DNA from: Burkholderiaceae bacterium
GTDB taxonomy: Bacteria; Pseudomonadota; Gammaproteobacteria; Burkholderiales; Burkholderiaceae
Assembly: GCA_947380285.1 (NCBI GenBank)
Contig: CANCQD010000039.1
Coordinates: forward strand, 1 to 18,475
Direction: 5' to 3'
Length of the DNA: 18,475 nucleotides
Position 1 is the first letter of the stretch. The number at the start of each line of letters is the position of its first letter. The notes under the pieces are model-generated. The model saw only the letters and a program-made list of their open reading frames with translations, had not been told where the DNA came from and ran no database searches. Positions 1-7,271 of this stretch are shown here, piece by piece. The position numbers were made by a program, and so were the translations under genes.

Positions 1-73
1 CTGGCAGAAATTGGGTTTGGCTGCTTCGTTCCCGACCTGACCAGGTTATCCAACCCACCATGCGGGGAGGCCC
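1..73 (-). ncRNA. ffs: Signal recognition particle 4.5S RNA, partial
   Basis: Read on the minus strand, this segment contains the hallmark SRP RNA apical domain: ACCTGGTCAGGTCGGGAA followed by CGAAGCAGCC, the universally conserved tetraloop/asymmetric-loop region that binds Ffh. The RNA would begin near position 73 with GGGCCTCCCCGCATGG, the 5' strand of the long terminal stem. Its 3' partner strand lies beyond position 1, so the gene is cut by the window edge. The RNA forms the SRP with Ffh and targets nascent membrane and secreted proteins to FtsY/SecYEG. It is divergent from dnaX, with only about 35 bp between them. The exact 5' end is inferred from where the stem should start. Confidence 0.92.
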
Positions 74-108
74 ATCCAATTCCATTTTAGCTTGTTAGAA
101 TGTAAGAC

Positions 109-1770
109 ATGACAGCATTGGCATTAGCCCGTTCGTGGCGCCCCAAAACCTTCTCTGAATTAGTTGGCCAAGACCATGTGGTTAAGGCCTTAACGCATGC
201 TTTGGATCAGGGTCGCCTGCACCATGCATGGCTCTTTACCGGTACTCGCGGGGTGGGTAAGACCACGATTGCCCGGATTATGGCTAAAGCCCTCAATTGC
301 ACGGGATCTGATGGTTCTGGCAAGATGACTTCAGAGCCTTGCGGAAAATGCCCAGCCTGTATGGAAATCGATGCCGGCCGTTTTGTTGACTATATAGAGA
401 TGGATGCTGCCAGTAATCGTGGTGTTGACGATATTGCTGCTCTCCTAGAAAAAGCAGCTTACGCACCAAGTAATGGCCGTTACAAGGTTTACATGATTGA
501 CGAGGTGCACATGCTCACCAATCATGCCTTTAATGCTATGCTCAAAACTTTGGAAGAGCCTCCAGAGCACGTCAAATTTATTCTGGCTACCACTGATCCA
601 CAAAAGATCCCAGTAACCATCTTGTCACGTTGTTTGCAGTTCAACCTCAAGCAAATGCCAGTACCGCTGATTGTGGAGCACTTAGAAAAAGTACTTGCAG
701 CTGAAAAAGTGGAATACGAAGTAAATGCTTTGCGTGTTCTCGCTAAGGCAGCCCAAGGTTCAATGCGCGATGCCTTGTCGTTAACTGACCAAGCCATTGC
801 CTACGCCGCTGGCAAAGTTTCTGAAGAATCTGTACGCGGCATGCTTGGCACATTAGATGATGCTTATCTCATTCGTATATTGGATTGCTTGATTGCTAAA
901 GACGGTGCAAGCCTGCTTGCAGTGGCAAATGAGATGGGTGAGCGCAGTATGTCTTTCTCATTGGCATTGCAAGACCTCTCCAGTTTGTTGCAAAAAATTG
1001 CAGCAGCACAAGTTGTTCCAGAATCCGTTTTAGAAGATTGGCCAGAAGCGGGTGAGATTCGTCGCTTGGCTGGTCAACTGACAAAAGAAGAAGCGCAACT
1101 CTTTTATCAAATTACGATTACCAGCCGTCCAGATTTATCGCTAGCTCCTGATGAGCAAACTGGCTTTGCCATGACGCTATTGCGTATGTTGGCATTTCGC
1201 CCTGGAAGTAATGGTGGCGGAGGAGGCAATTCTTCTCCAGCACCATCGGCCCCACCAGTAAATACTGCCCGTCCAGCACCTTCAATGCCAGCAGCTAGAG
1301 CATCTGCACCAGCGCCTGCTGCTAAATCAGCGGCTCCAACACCAGCAGCCTCGGTAGCTGCTCCAGCAGCCACAGCCAGCTCAGCCGAGCGTCCCGACTG
1401 GCATAGTTTGATGCGTCAGTTACCAGTGAAAGGGATGGTGCAGCAGTTGGCGTTTCAGACGGAGTTACAAGATTGGAATGATTCTGCCGCAGGAGTGCGT
1501 GTGACTATCGTTACGCCAATGCCACAGTTAGCTTCGGAAGCCTCTATTGGAAGATTGGCTGACGCACTCACTGCTCACTTTGGCAAGCCAGTGAAGATCG
1601 TGATTGAAAAGGGTGAGGTTGAGGGCAAGACAGTTGCCAAAGTGGATGCCCAGATTCATCAAGAGAAAAGAATGAACGCAGAGCAAATGATTGCTGCAGA
1701 TCCATTTATTCAGCAATTGGAAAAAGAGTTTGGCGCTAAAGTGGTTGGTGGCTCAGTTAAGCCACTCTAA
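109..1770 (+). CDS. dnaX: DNA polymerase III subunit gamma/tau
   Basis: Clamp-loader ATPase that loads the beta sliding clamp and, as tau, couples polymerase III core to the DnaB helicase. The N-terminus matches the family start (LARSWRPKTFSELVGQ). Visible motifs are Walker A GTRGVGKT (residues 45-52), the zinc-binding Cys set C64, C78, C81, C84, Walker B MIDEVH (129-134), sensor-1 ATTD (160-163) and the SRC motif with arginine finger R174. Residues about 365-426 are a low-complexity Gly/Ala/Pro/Ser linker, followed by a C-terminal tau-like domain. At 553 residues it is shorter than E. coli tau (643). No A-rich slippery heptamer of the E. coli A AAA AAG type is seen near the linker, so a programmed-frameshift gamma product is not evident. 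The start has no clear Shine-Dalgarno; a TAGAAT at 96-101 could be a -10 giving a very short leader. It heads the cluster with ybaB and recR. Confidence 0.97.
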   Translation: MTALALARSWRPKTFSELVGQDHVVKALTHALDQGRLHHAWLFTGTRGVGKTTIARIMAKALNCTGSDGSGKMTSEPCGKCPACMEIDAGRFVDYIEMDAASNRGVDDIAALLEKAAYAPSNGRYKVYMIDEVHMLTNHAFNAMLKTLEEPPEHVKFILATTDPQKIPVTILSRCLQFNLKQMPVPLIVEHLEKVLAAEKVEYEVNALRVLAKAAQGSMRDALSLTDQAIAYAAGKVSEESVRGMLGTLDDAYLIRILDCLIAKDGASLLAVANEMGERSMSFSLALQDLSSLLQKIAAAQVVPESVLEDWPEAGEIRRLAGQLTKEEAQLFYQITITSRPDLSLAPDEQTGFAMTLLRMLAFRPGSNGGGGGNSSPAPSAPPVNTARPAPSMPAARASAPAPAAKSAAPTPAASVAAPAATASSAERPDWHSLMRQLPVKGMVQQLAFQTELQDWNDSAAGVRVTIVTPMPQLASEASIGRLADALTAHFGKPVKIVIEKGEVEGKTVAKVDAQIHQEKRMNAEQMIAADPFIQQLEKEFGAKVVGGSVKPL

Positions 1771-1836
1771 ATAAAGAATTCAAAGAAACCGAATTTAATT
1801 TTCACTCTATAAATAAGTCATTAAGGAAAAGAAGCG

Positions 1837-2160
1837 ATGATGAAAGGTGGACTTGCTGGTCTCATGAAACAGGCTCAGCAGATGCAAGAGAAGATGAAAG
1901 TAGCGCAAGAGCAACTGACTGCGCTAGAAGTGACTGGCCAAGCAGCTGGTGGCTTGGTTAAGGTAACCATCTCTGGTAAGTACGAACTCAAGCGTGTGCA
2001 GATTGATCCAGGAGCAATGGATGACCGCGAGATGTTGGAAGACTTGATCGTCACAGCCTACACAGAAGCATTTAAGCAAGTAGAGGCAGCTAGTGCGCAG
2101 ATGATGTCTGGCGCAACTGCTGGCATGCCTATGCCCCCAGGCTTTAAGCTGCCTTTCTAA
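1837..2160 (+). CDS. ybaB: YbaB/EbfC family nucleoid-associated protein
   Basis: A 107-residue member of the YbaB/EbfC family, small dimeric DNA-binding proteins encoded almost universally between dnaX and recR. Family features are the N-terminal [18 protein letters not shown] helix, [29 protein letters not shown] in the middle, and the C-terminal MPPGFKLPF tail. The N-terminal amphipathic helix is Gln/Met-rich and coiled-coil-like. An AAGGAAAAG Shine-Dalgarno lies just upstream (about 1823-1831). Two adjacent ATG codons (1837 and 1840) are possible starts; the first is used here. It lies 66 bp after dnaX and 33 bp before recR, consistent with co-transcription. Its precise cellular role is poorly defined even in well-studied bacteria. 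Confidence 0.95.
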   Translation: MMKGGLAGLMKQAQQMQEKMKVAQEQLTALEVTGQAAGGLVKVTISGKYELKRVQIDPGAMDDREMLEDLIVTAYTEAFKQVEAASAQMMSGATAGMPMPPGFKLPF

Positions 2161-2193
2161 TTGATTTTGTTTATTTACGAATTGCCTAATTAG

Positions 2194-2808
2194 ATGGCGC
2201 GCATAGAAGCACCTCAAGACGCGCTTGGTCGTTTGATCGAGGCATTGCGTGTATTGCCTGGAGTAGGGCCTAAATCCGCTCAACGGATGGCGTTCTACCT
2301 CCTGCAACATGATCGCAATGGCGCAGCAGTACTCGCTCAATCATTGGGTGAGGCAGTAGAAACAGTTGGCCACTGCGCACGTTGCAATACGTTTTCAGAA
2401 ACACAGATTTGTAGCACCTGCTCTGATGGTCGTCGTGATCCATCGCTGCTGTGTATTGTCGAGACACCTGCTGATCAAGTGATGGTGGAGCAGACCTTAA
2501 GCTTCAAAGGTAATTACTTCGTATTGATGGGTCGTCTCTCGCCACTCGATGGCATGGGCCCAAATGAAATTGGCTTTGATCGATTGCTCAGTCGCATTGA
2601 AACTCCTGATACTGGAGTGCCCATTCGTGAAGTGGTGCTGGCAACGAATTTCACTAGTGAAGGTGAGGCCACTGCCCATTACATTGGCGAAGTCCTTAAA
2701 GCCAAAGGCATCAAAGTCACCCGTATTGCTCGCGGCATCCCTGTGGGCGGAGAACTCGAGTACGTTGACGCGGGCACGTTAGCTAGAGCTTTAATGGATC
2801 GACGCTAG
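2194..2808 (+). CDS. recR: Recombination mediator protein RecR
   Basis: A 204-residue RecR, the usual family length. It acts with RecO (and RecF) to load RecA onto SSB-coated single-stranded DNA at gaps. Domains in order are a helix-hairpin-helix motif [17 protein letters not shown] (residues 21-37), a zinc finger CARC...CSTC (C61, C64, C73, C76), a Toprim domain beginning [10 protein letters not shown] (about 85-94, E90) and the C-terminal Walker-B-like [12 protein letters not shown] (181-192). The start follows ybaB by 33 bp with a poor Shine-Dalgarno, so translation may depend on coupling within the dnaX-ybaB-recR transcript. It is the last gene of that cluster. Confidence 0.97.
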   Translation: MARIEAPQDALGRLIEALRVLPGVGPKSAQRMAFYLLQHDRNGAAVLAQSLGEAVETVGHCARCNTFSETQICSTCSDGRRDPSLLCIVETPADQVMVEQTLSFKGNYFVLMGRLSPLDGMGPNEIGFDRLLSRIETPDTGVPIREVVLATNFTSEGEATAHYIGEVLKAKGIKVTRIARGIPVGGELEYVDAGTLARALMDRR

Positions 2809-2846
2809 TTCTTCCGGTCTAAATACTTGCGCCTTCCCAAGCGCTA

Positions 2847-2892
2847 TTCCCCACTGTCCTAGGGGAACTACTTAAATACCCCTTGTTATAGA
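2847..2892. promoter_or_regulatory. Inverted-repeat operator/promoter candidate before the amidohydrolase gene
   Basis: TTCCCC (2847-2852) and GGGGAA (2862-2867) form a 6-bp-arm inverted repeat with a 9-nt spacer. The same GGGG can also pair with CCCC at 2879-2882. A TATAGA -10-like hexamer follows at 2887-2892, with no recognisable -35 at 17 bp, as is common in activator-dependent promoters. The translation start is at 2939 with CAGGGG as Shine-Dalgarno. The regulator is unknown and the assignment is inference from symmetry and position. Confidence 0.3.
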
Positions 2893-2938
2893 TGCATTAG
2901 AGTGAATTTATTACAAAAACATAAACAGGGGATAGTAA

Positions 2939-3922
2939 ATGAGTCAATTTCAATCAACCAAAGTCTTGGTCGCCAGCTTAATTAGTGCTGGCTTGCTTTT
3001 TAGCTCCAACATTACTCAAGCGCAAGTGGGCTTTCCGCCACCTCCGCCTAAGGTAAGTCCTGCAGCAGGTGTAATTGATATGCACGTTCACCCTGATCCA
3101 GATGTATTTGGTAGATCTTTAACTGACTATGAATTAGCAACGATTGCCCGTCGTAAAGGAATGCGCGGCATTGTTATTAAAAATCATGTGGTCACCACAA
3201 ACGATCGAGCTGCATTAGTAATGCAACAAGTCCCCGGCATTGAAGTGTGGGGCGGTATTGTTCTGAATAAATCGGTTGGTGGCGTTAATCCTGCGGCAGT
3301 AGAGTGGATGCATCGTATGTCTGGTGGTCGAGGCAAAGTTGTGTGGTTACCAACCTTTGATTCCGATAAGCATGTCAAGACACTAGTCGATAAGAATCAA
3401 TCTGGCATTGTAGTTGCGCCTAATGGTCAAGTCACACCAGAACTGGAAGAGGTATTAAAAATCATCGCGCGCGAGGATTTAATTCTTGCTACGGGCCATA
3501 TCAGCGCAGAGGAAGTAGTTGCAGTAGTAAAGCGTGCAAAAGAATTGGGTGTGAAAAATATTCTTATTACCCACGGCTTAACGAACATTCCTGGGCTTTC
3601 TTGGGAGCAAGCTAAGCAAGTTACTGCAATGGGTGCTTATATTGAGATTTGCTATCTACAATTTATGACTGGCCCCTCAGCTCAGTATAAGTGGATGACG
3701 CACTGGGAAAAAGTGGACGCAACTGTTGTTGCTAAAGCCGTGCAGGAGATTGGTGCAGACCATTTAGTGCTCTCAACCGATTTAGGCCAACAGGGCATGA
3801 TGACCCCACCAGATGGTGTGGAGAACGAAATTGCGGCAGTTAAAGCAGCTGGCGTATCGCAGGCAGATGTAGATAAGATGATGAAAAAGAACCCAGCCAA
3901 GCTGCTGGGTCTAAAAGACTGA
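2939..3922 (+). CDS. Exported amidohydrolase-superfamily protein (DUF6282-like)
   Basis: 327 residues with an N-terminal Sec signal peptide (VLVASLISAGLLFSS, likely cleavage after TQA, about residue 28) and a Pro-rich start to the mature chain. The body looks like a metal-dependent TIM-barrel hydrolase. Candidate metal or catalytic residues, in the order expected of the amidohydrolase superfamily, are HVHP (H49, H51), KNH (K81, H83), ATGH (H187), ITHG (H212) and STD (D281). This pattern fits the DUF6282 family, whose substrate is unknown. The signal peptide implies periplasmic action, whereas most amidohydrolases are cytoplasmic. The start codon ATG is preceded by CAGGGG at suitable spacing. 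The gene sits alone between recR and a porin gene, with its own spacer on each side. The superfamily is fairly certain; the reaction and substrate are not. Confidence 0.8.
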   Translation: MSQFQSTKVLVASLISAGLLFSSNITQAQVGFPPPPPKVSPAAGVIDMHVHPDPDVFGRSLTDYELATIARRKGMRGIVIKNHVVTTNDRAALVMQQVPGIEVWGGIVLNKSVGGVNPAAVEWMHRMSGGRGKVVWLPTFDSDKHVKTLVDKNQSGIVVAPNGQVTPELEEVLKIIAREDLILATGHISAEEVVAVVKRAKELGVKNILITHGLTNIPGLSWEQAKQVTAMGAYIEICYLQFMTGPSAQYKWMTHWEKVDATVVAKAVQEIGADHLVLSTDLGQQGMMTPPDGVENEIAAVKAAGVSQADVDKMMKKNPAKLLGLKD

Positions 3923-3941
3923 GCCGCATTCTTTATGTGAT

Positions 3942-3977
3942 CTAGTGTTTATGTCATGTCTATGACATAAACACTAG
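3942..3977. repeat. Perfect 16-bp inverted repeat (operator or weak terminator)
   Basis: Arms CTAGTGTTTATGTCAT (3942-3957) and ATGACATAAACACTAG (3962-3977) are exact reverse complements, separated by GTCT. The dyad starts 19 bp after the amidohydrolase stop codon. It is AT-rich and not followed by an uninterrupted T-run (the sequence continues TTAAATTGTTCTTTATTC). A classical Rho-independent terminator is therefore possible but weak; a transcription-factor binding site upstream of the porin gene is the alternative. A GATAAT (3998-4003) just downstream could be a -10 element. Confidence 0.75.
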
Positions 3978-4068
3978 TTAAATTGTTCTTTATTCGGGAT
4001 AATCCTATCTGCACCACCCTTGGGCTTCAATCTCAAGCTGTGTTTGCCTAGTTTTCCCCACCGGCATC

Positions 4069-4091
4069 TTGCTATTGCATTGCACTAGCAA
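4069..4091 (+). promoter_or_regulatory. Hairpin in the porin leader
   Basis: TTGCTA (4069-4074) pairs with TAGCAA (4086-4091). Inside, after one mismatch, TGC pairs with GCA around an ATT loop. The hairpin ends 18 nt before the porin ATG, in a leader without a recognisable Shine-Dalgarno, so it could influence ribosome access or mRNA stability. Its function is inferred from position only. Confidence 0.35.
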
Positions 4092-4109
4092 CCCCATTAG
4101 AAATTGTGA

Positions 4110-5525
4110 ATGACCCGCAAGATTTATCTACTCCTCCTGCTGAGCATTATTTGTACATTGTTTGGGGCAACTGCGTTTGCGCAGAGGGCAGGTTCTGGCG
4201 CCGACCAAGTTGCAAGCTTTGCAGCCCCGATTGATGTCTTACCTACCGAAGGAAGTATTTGGGGTTTGCCAGTGAACGTTCATGGCCAAACTACTTATAT
4301 TAATCAGCGTTATAACAATTTCACATCTTCATATTCAGGACAAAATAGTTTGTCTGAATCCAAGTCAATGAGCTATACCTGGTCTGGTACTTTATTTATG
4401 GGTGCTCGCTTAGCGCCCAACACGGATATTTATTTCAATCCAGAAGTCGTTTCTGGTGTGCCATTTTCAGGTTTGGTTGGTTTAGGTGGATTTACCAACG
4501 GAGAGGCCACTAAAGCTGCTGGTGCGCAGGCGAAATTTTATTCGGCGCGAGCATTTGTGCGGCAAACCATTAATCAAGAGGGTGAAAAAGTTGTTCTTGA
4601 AAACGAAGCCAATCAAATTACACAAACAGTAAGCAGTAATCGTGTTGTACTCACAGGTGGCCAGTTCTCGACCTTAGATATTTTTGACGATAGTCGTTAT
4701 GCCAAAGATCCTCGTATTCAGTTTATGAACTGGGGCAATATGACTTACCTAGCCTATGACTACTCAGCTGATGCGCGCGGCTACAGTTGGGGCCTGGCAG
4801 GGGAGTGGTACTTGGATAACTGGGTCATGCGCGCCTCTCGCATGCTGGCACCAAAATCACCGAACGGCAAAGATTTGAACTGGCAGATTTTTAATACTTA
4901 TGGCGACCAAGTAGAGGTCGAGCGGCAACACAATATAGGTGACTTGCCGGGTAAGGTAAGTGTCTTGGCTTATCGTAATCGTATGATCTTGGCGCGCTTT
5001 CAGGATGCGACAAATTATGTAGTGGCCAATAATGCACAAGGCACACAAGCTATTAACAATGTACGCAACAACTACCAATACAAAACCGGTATTGGTATTA
5101 ATGGTGAACAGGCATTAACTAAAGATCTTGGTATCTATGGACGCGCATTTACATCAGATGGCCATACAGAGACCATGTCCTTTACTGAAGCAGATAATTC
5201 CGTTTCGGTTGGCATGGGCTTGAATGGAGCAAGCTGGAAGCGTCCCAGCGACACCATCGGAGTATCGATGATGCAAAATGGTCTTTCTAGTTATAGAAGG
5301 GGTTACTTGCAAGCTGGCGGGGTATCTTATTTCATTGGCGACTATGCAAGCCCCAGTCAAACCATCTCTTATCGCCCGGAGCGTATCGGAGAAATCTATT
5401 ACAACGCGATGGTGGTTAAAAATGTACTTGCAGGTGTGAACTTTCAGCGCATCAATAATCCAGCCTATAACTCAGCTCGGGGCCCGGTTAATATCATGTC
5501 TTTTAGGATCCATGCCGAGTTTTAA
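4110..5525 (+). CDS. OprB-type carbohydrate-selective outer-membrane porin
   Basis: 471 residues with a clear signal peptide (KIYLLLLLSIICTLFGATAFA, cleavage near residue 24) and a terminal Phe, as expected of an outer-membrane beta-barrel recognised by BamA. The segment around residues 190-250 (GGQFSTLDIFDD, QFMNWGNMTYLAYDY, WGLAGEWYLDNWVMRASR) resembles the OprB porin family (PF04966). Alternating aromatic/hydrophobic strands continue to the C-terminus. OprB proteins pass sugars or other small solutes across the outer membrane; the solute here cannot be read from the sequence. The ATG lacks an obvious Shine-Dalgarno and is preceded by a hairpin (4069-4091) and a long dyad (3942-3977). It lies 187 bp after the amidohydrolase gene, possibly functionally linked but with room for its own promoter. 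Confidence 0.8.
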   Translation: MTRKIYLLLLLSIICTLFGATAFAQRAGSGADQVASFAAPIDVLPTEGSIWGLPVNVHGQTTYINQRYNNFTSSYSGQNSLSESKSMSYTWSGTLFMGARLAPNTDIYFNPEVVSGVPFSGLVGLGGFTNGEATKAAGAQAKFYSARAFVRQTINQEGEKVVLENEANQITQTVSSNRVVLTGGQFSTLDIFDDSRYAKDPRIQFMNWGNMTYLAYDYSADARGYSWGLAGEWYLDNWVMRASRMLAPKSPNGKDLNWQIFNTYGDQVEVERQHNIGDLPGKVSVLAYRNRMILARFQDATNYVVANNAQGTQAINNVRNNYQYKTGIGINGEQALTKDLGIYGRAFTSDGHTETMSFTEADNSVSVGMGLNGASWKRPSDTIGVSMMQNGLSSYRRGYLQAGGVSYFIGDYASPSQTISYRPERIGEIYYNAMVVKNVLAGVNFQRINNPAYNSARGPVNIMSFRIHAEF

Positions 5526-5590
5526 AGACTTTATAGGCTTTAACCATCATTATTATCTTTGGAATCAATAAGATAGCAATTGTCAATAAT

Positions 5591-5618
5591 TAGACTTTTG
5601 GCTTTTGTACCCTATAAT
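5591..5618 (+). promoter_or_regulatory. Sigma-70-like promoter of the metal-efflux operon
   Basis: A consensus -10 TATAAT (5613-5618) lies 16 bp after TAGACT (5591-5596), a partial match to TTGACA. It is the best promoter-like element between the porin and the efflux genes and would start transcription near 5625. The weak -35 suggests possible activator control. No MerR-type 19-20 bp spacer or clear metal-regulator dyad was recognised. Confidence 0.55.
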
Positions 5619-5626
5619 CCTTAAAA

Positions 5627-5670
5627 CCCCCAGAAACGGCTTTGGACTGGTTCTAAATCCACATCTGGGG
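5627..5670 (+). promoter_or_regulatory. Leader hairpin of the efflux operon
   Basis: CCCCAGA (5628-5634) pairs with TCTGGGG (5664-5670) around a 29-nt loop, starting within a few bases of the predicted transcription start. It is followed by CTATAAAAACAGCATTTTTATTG, an A/T-rich tract. It could be a 5' stabilising hairpin, a protein-binding site or an attenuator; no known riboswitch class was recognised. Confidence 0.4.
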
Positions 5671-5690
5671 CTATAAAAACAGCATTTTTA

Positions 5691-7262
5691 TTGATTCAGA
5701 GGCAGCCGCTTTTGTTGATTCCCGGCAAACATAAAACTAGCGTAGTTAAACCGCTCAAAAGCATGACCCCATTTTCAATGGCTGCTTTTGTAGTTTGCGC
5801 CTCCACTTTTTCTGTTTTAGTGTTTGCACAAACCTCTACGGAGAATGCTCCAGCCAGCGTGACCGTTCAGTCAGGTGACGCTTCCTTGGCCGCGCCGCCA
5901 TCGATTGGCGTGCAACTTGGTGCGCAAGATCCAAATGCAGCCTCCAACCCTAAAGCGGCCGAGCTATTTGCTCCCGTTACCAAAGCCAATACTCCGAAAA
6001 TTTATACCAAGCCTGTTTCTTCAGGACCAACGGAGATGGATTTACGTCAGCTCTGGAGTGAGCTCAAGATTAATAACCCGCAACTTTCTTCATTGCGTGA
6101 GTCTTATTTATCTGCCAAGGCAACTGTTCCGCAAATTAATGCACCAGCCAATCCTCAGGTTGGGTTGGTGTGGTCGGGTATGCCTGTAAATTCTCCTTTA
6201 GCTTTGGGTGGAGCAAATGCCCCATCTCAGCAATACCCTGGCGGCATCAGTAGCAATAACGCCATATCAATAGCGCAACCTTTTCAGTTTCCAGGCAAGA
6301 AGAGCCTAGCAGCAGATATTGCCGACACTAATGCAGAAGCCCTGTTAGCAAGTTCTGAATCTACTTACCTACAGCTTGGTGCACAGCTCTCTACCTTGTA
6401 CTACAACGCACTGGCTGCGCAAAAGCAATTACAAGTTCTGAAAGAGTCTGTTGTTCGTCTCGAGATGATTAAGAATGTGGCTAAAGCGCGTTATTCCAAT
6501 AATGCTGCAGCCTACGTAGAGTTTTTAAATGCTCAAGTAGCGCAAAGTGCAGCACAGGCAGATCAATTTAATGTTGAGCGCCAACTCAATGTTGCCTTGA
6601 ATAACATTAATACTCTAGTCGGCCGCCACTCTCGTGACAAGCTGGTATTACGCGGTGATGTACGTCGTGCGCTGAGTAGCGTACCAACCTTAATCGAGCT
6701 TGAAGACTACGCAGAATCTAGCCACCCCGCCTTAAAGAGTTCTGCGCTGCAATTAGACGCAGCACGCAAAGGTGTTGATCTAGCGAAGAAAGCTTACTTG
6801 CCAGACTTTCAGATTATTGGTTCTTCGTATACCCCACGTGGCCCATTTTCTGCTAACAATGGTGCACTGTTTTATCAATTTGAATTAGATCTCATCATTC
6901 CTTTGTATTTCTTTACCAAGGAAAAGTATGGGGTGGAGCAGGCGCAGCGTAATCAAGCGGCTGCTGAGGCTGGCAATATATCCAATCGTCAGCAAATTGT
7001 GCTGGCTGTAAATACTGCTTATGCCTCTTATGAGCAGGCTAAGAACCAAACCCAGTTTCTGAAAGATCGCCAAGTACCCCAGGCTGATGCTGCCTATAAG
7101 GTTGGCCTCACGCAGTACTCTAATAATGGCCAGGGATTTAATGATTTGTTGACTGCGCAAACGCAATTGCGTAACTTGGAGATTGCATTAGCTCAAGCTG
7201 AGAGCAATCTTTTACAGGCACAAGCAGTATTAATGGTTTCAGCGGGTAAAGAGCCCTTTTAA
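5691..7262 (+). CDS. TolC/CusC-family outer-membrane efflux protein
   Basis: Outer-membrane channel component of a tripartite heavy-metal efflux pump. It carries two OEP (PF02321) repeats with the usual Ala/Gln-rich long helices, e.g. residues about 190-300 and 400-515. A signal peptide runs through MAAFVVCASTFSVLVFAQ (about residues 30-47). There is no lipobox, so it is not a lipoprotein of the CusC type. The start is uncertain. The listed TTG (5691) is the longest form. TTG at 5712 has AGAGG (5698-5702) at good spacing. ATG at 5763 gives a short signal peptide lacking positive charges, so one of the TTG starts, which retain the KHK/KPLK basic stretch, is favoured. The stop codon overlaps the Shine-Dalgarno of the next gene, indicating tight coupling with the fusion protein and pump genes. 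Confidence 0.88.
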   Translation: MIQRQPLLLIPGKHKTSVVKPLKSMTPFSMAAFVVCASTFSVLVFAQTSTENAPASVTVQSGDASLAAPPSIGVQLGAQDPNAASNPKAAELFAPVTKANTPKIYTKPVSSGPTEMDLRQLWSELKINNPQLSSLRESYLSAKATVPQINAPANPQVGLVWSGMPVNSPLALGGANAPSQQYPGGISSNNAISIAQPFQFPGKKSLAADIADTNAEALLASSESTYLQLGAQLSTLYYNALAAQKQLQVLKESVVRLEMIKNVAKARYSNNAAAYVEFLNAQVAQSAAQADQFNVERQLNVALNNINTLVGRHSRDKLVLRGDVRRALSSVPTLIELEDYAESSHPALKSSALQLDAARKGVDLAKKAYLPDFQIIGSSYTPRGPFSANNGALFYQFELDLIIPLYFFTKEKYGVEQAQRNQAAAEAGNISNRQQIVLAVNTAYASYEQAKNQTQFLKDRQVPQADAAYKVGLTQYSNNGQGFNDLLTAQTQLRNLEIALAQAESNLLQAQAVLMVSAGKEPF

Positions 7263-7266
7263 GGAG
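7261..7266 (+). promoter_or_regulatory. Shine-Dalgarno setting the TTG start of the fusion-protein gene
   Basis: AAGGAG sits 5 nt before TTG (7272) and overlaps the TAA stop (7260-7262) of the preceding gene. This supports both the non-ATG start and translational coupling. Confidence 0.75.
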
Positions 7267-7271
7267 TAGTT

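Noticed and set aside
985..1000. Run of A residues in dnaX as a programmed frameshift site
   Set aside because: The stretch CAAAAAATTG lies well before the linker, is not the A AAA AAG heptamer and has no obvious downstream stimulatory structure.
1107..1373. Minus-strand Ala/Gly-rich ORF opposite the dnaX linker
   Set aside because: It mirrors the low-complexity Ala/Pro codons of dnaX and has no start signals; a shadow frame.
5875..6189. 104-residue plus-strand ORF inside the outer-membrane channel gene
   Set aside because: Fully overlapped by the well-supported channel gene in another frame, with no Shine-Dalgarno or recognisable domain.
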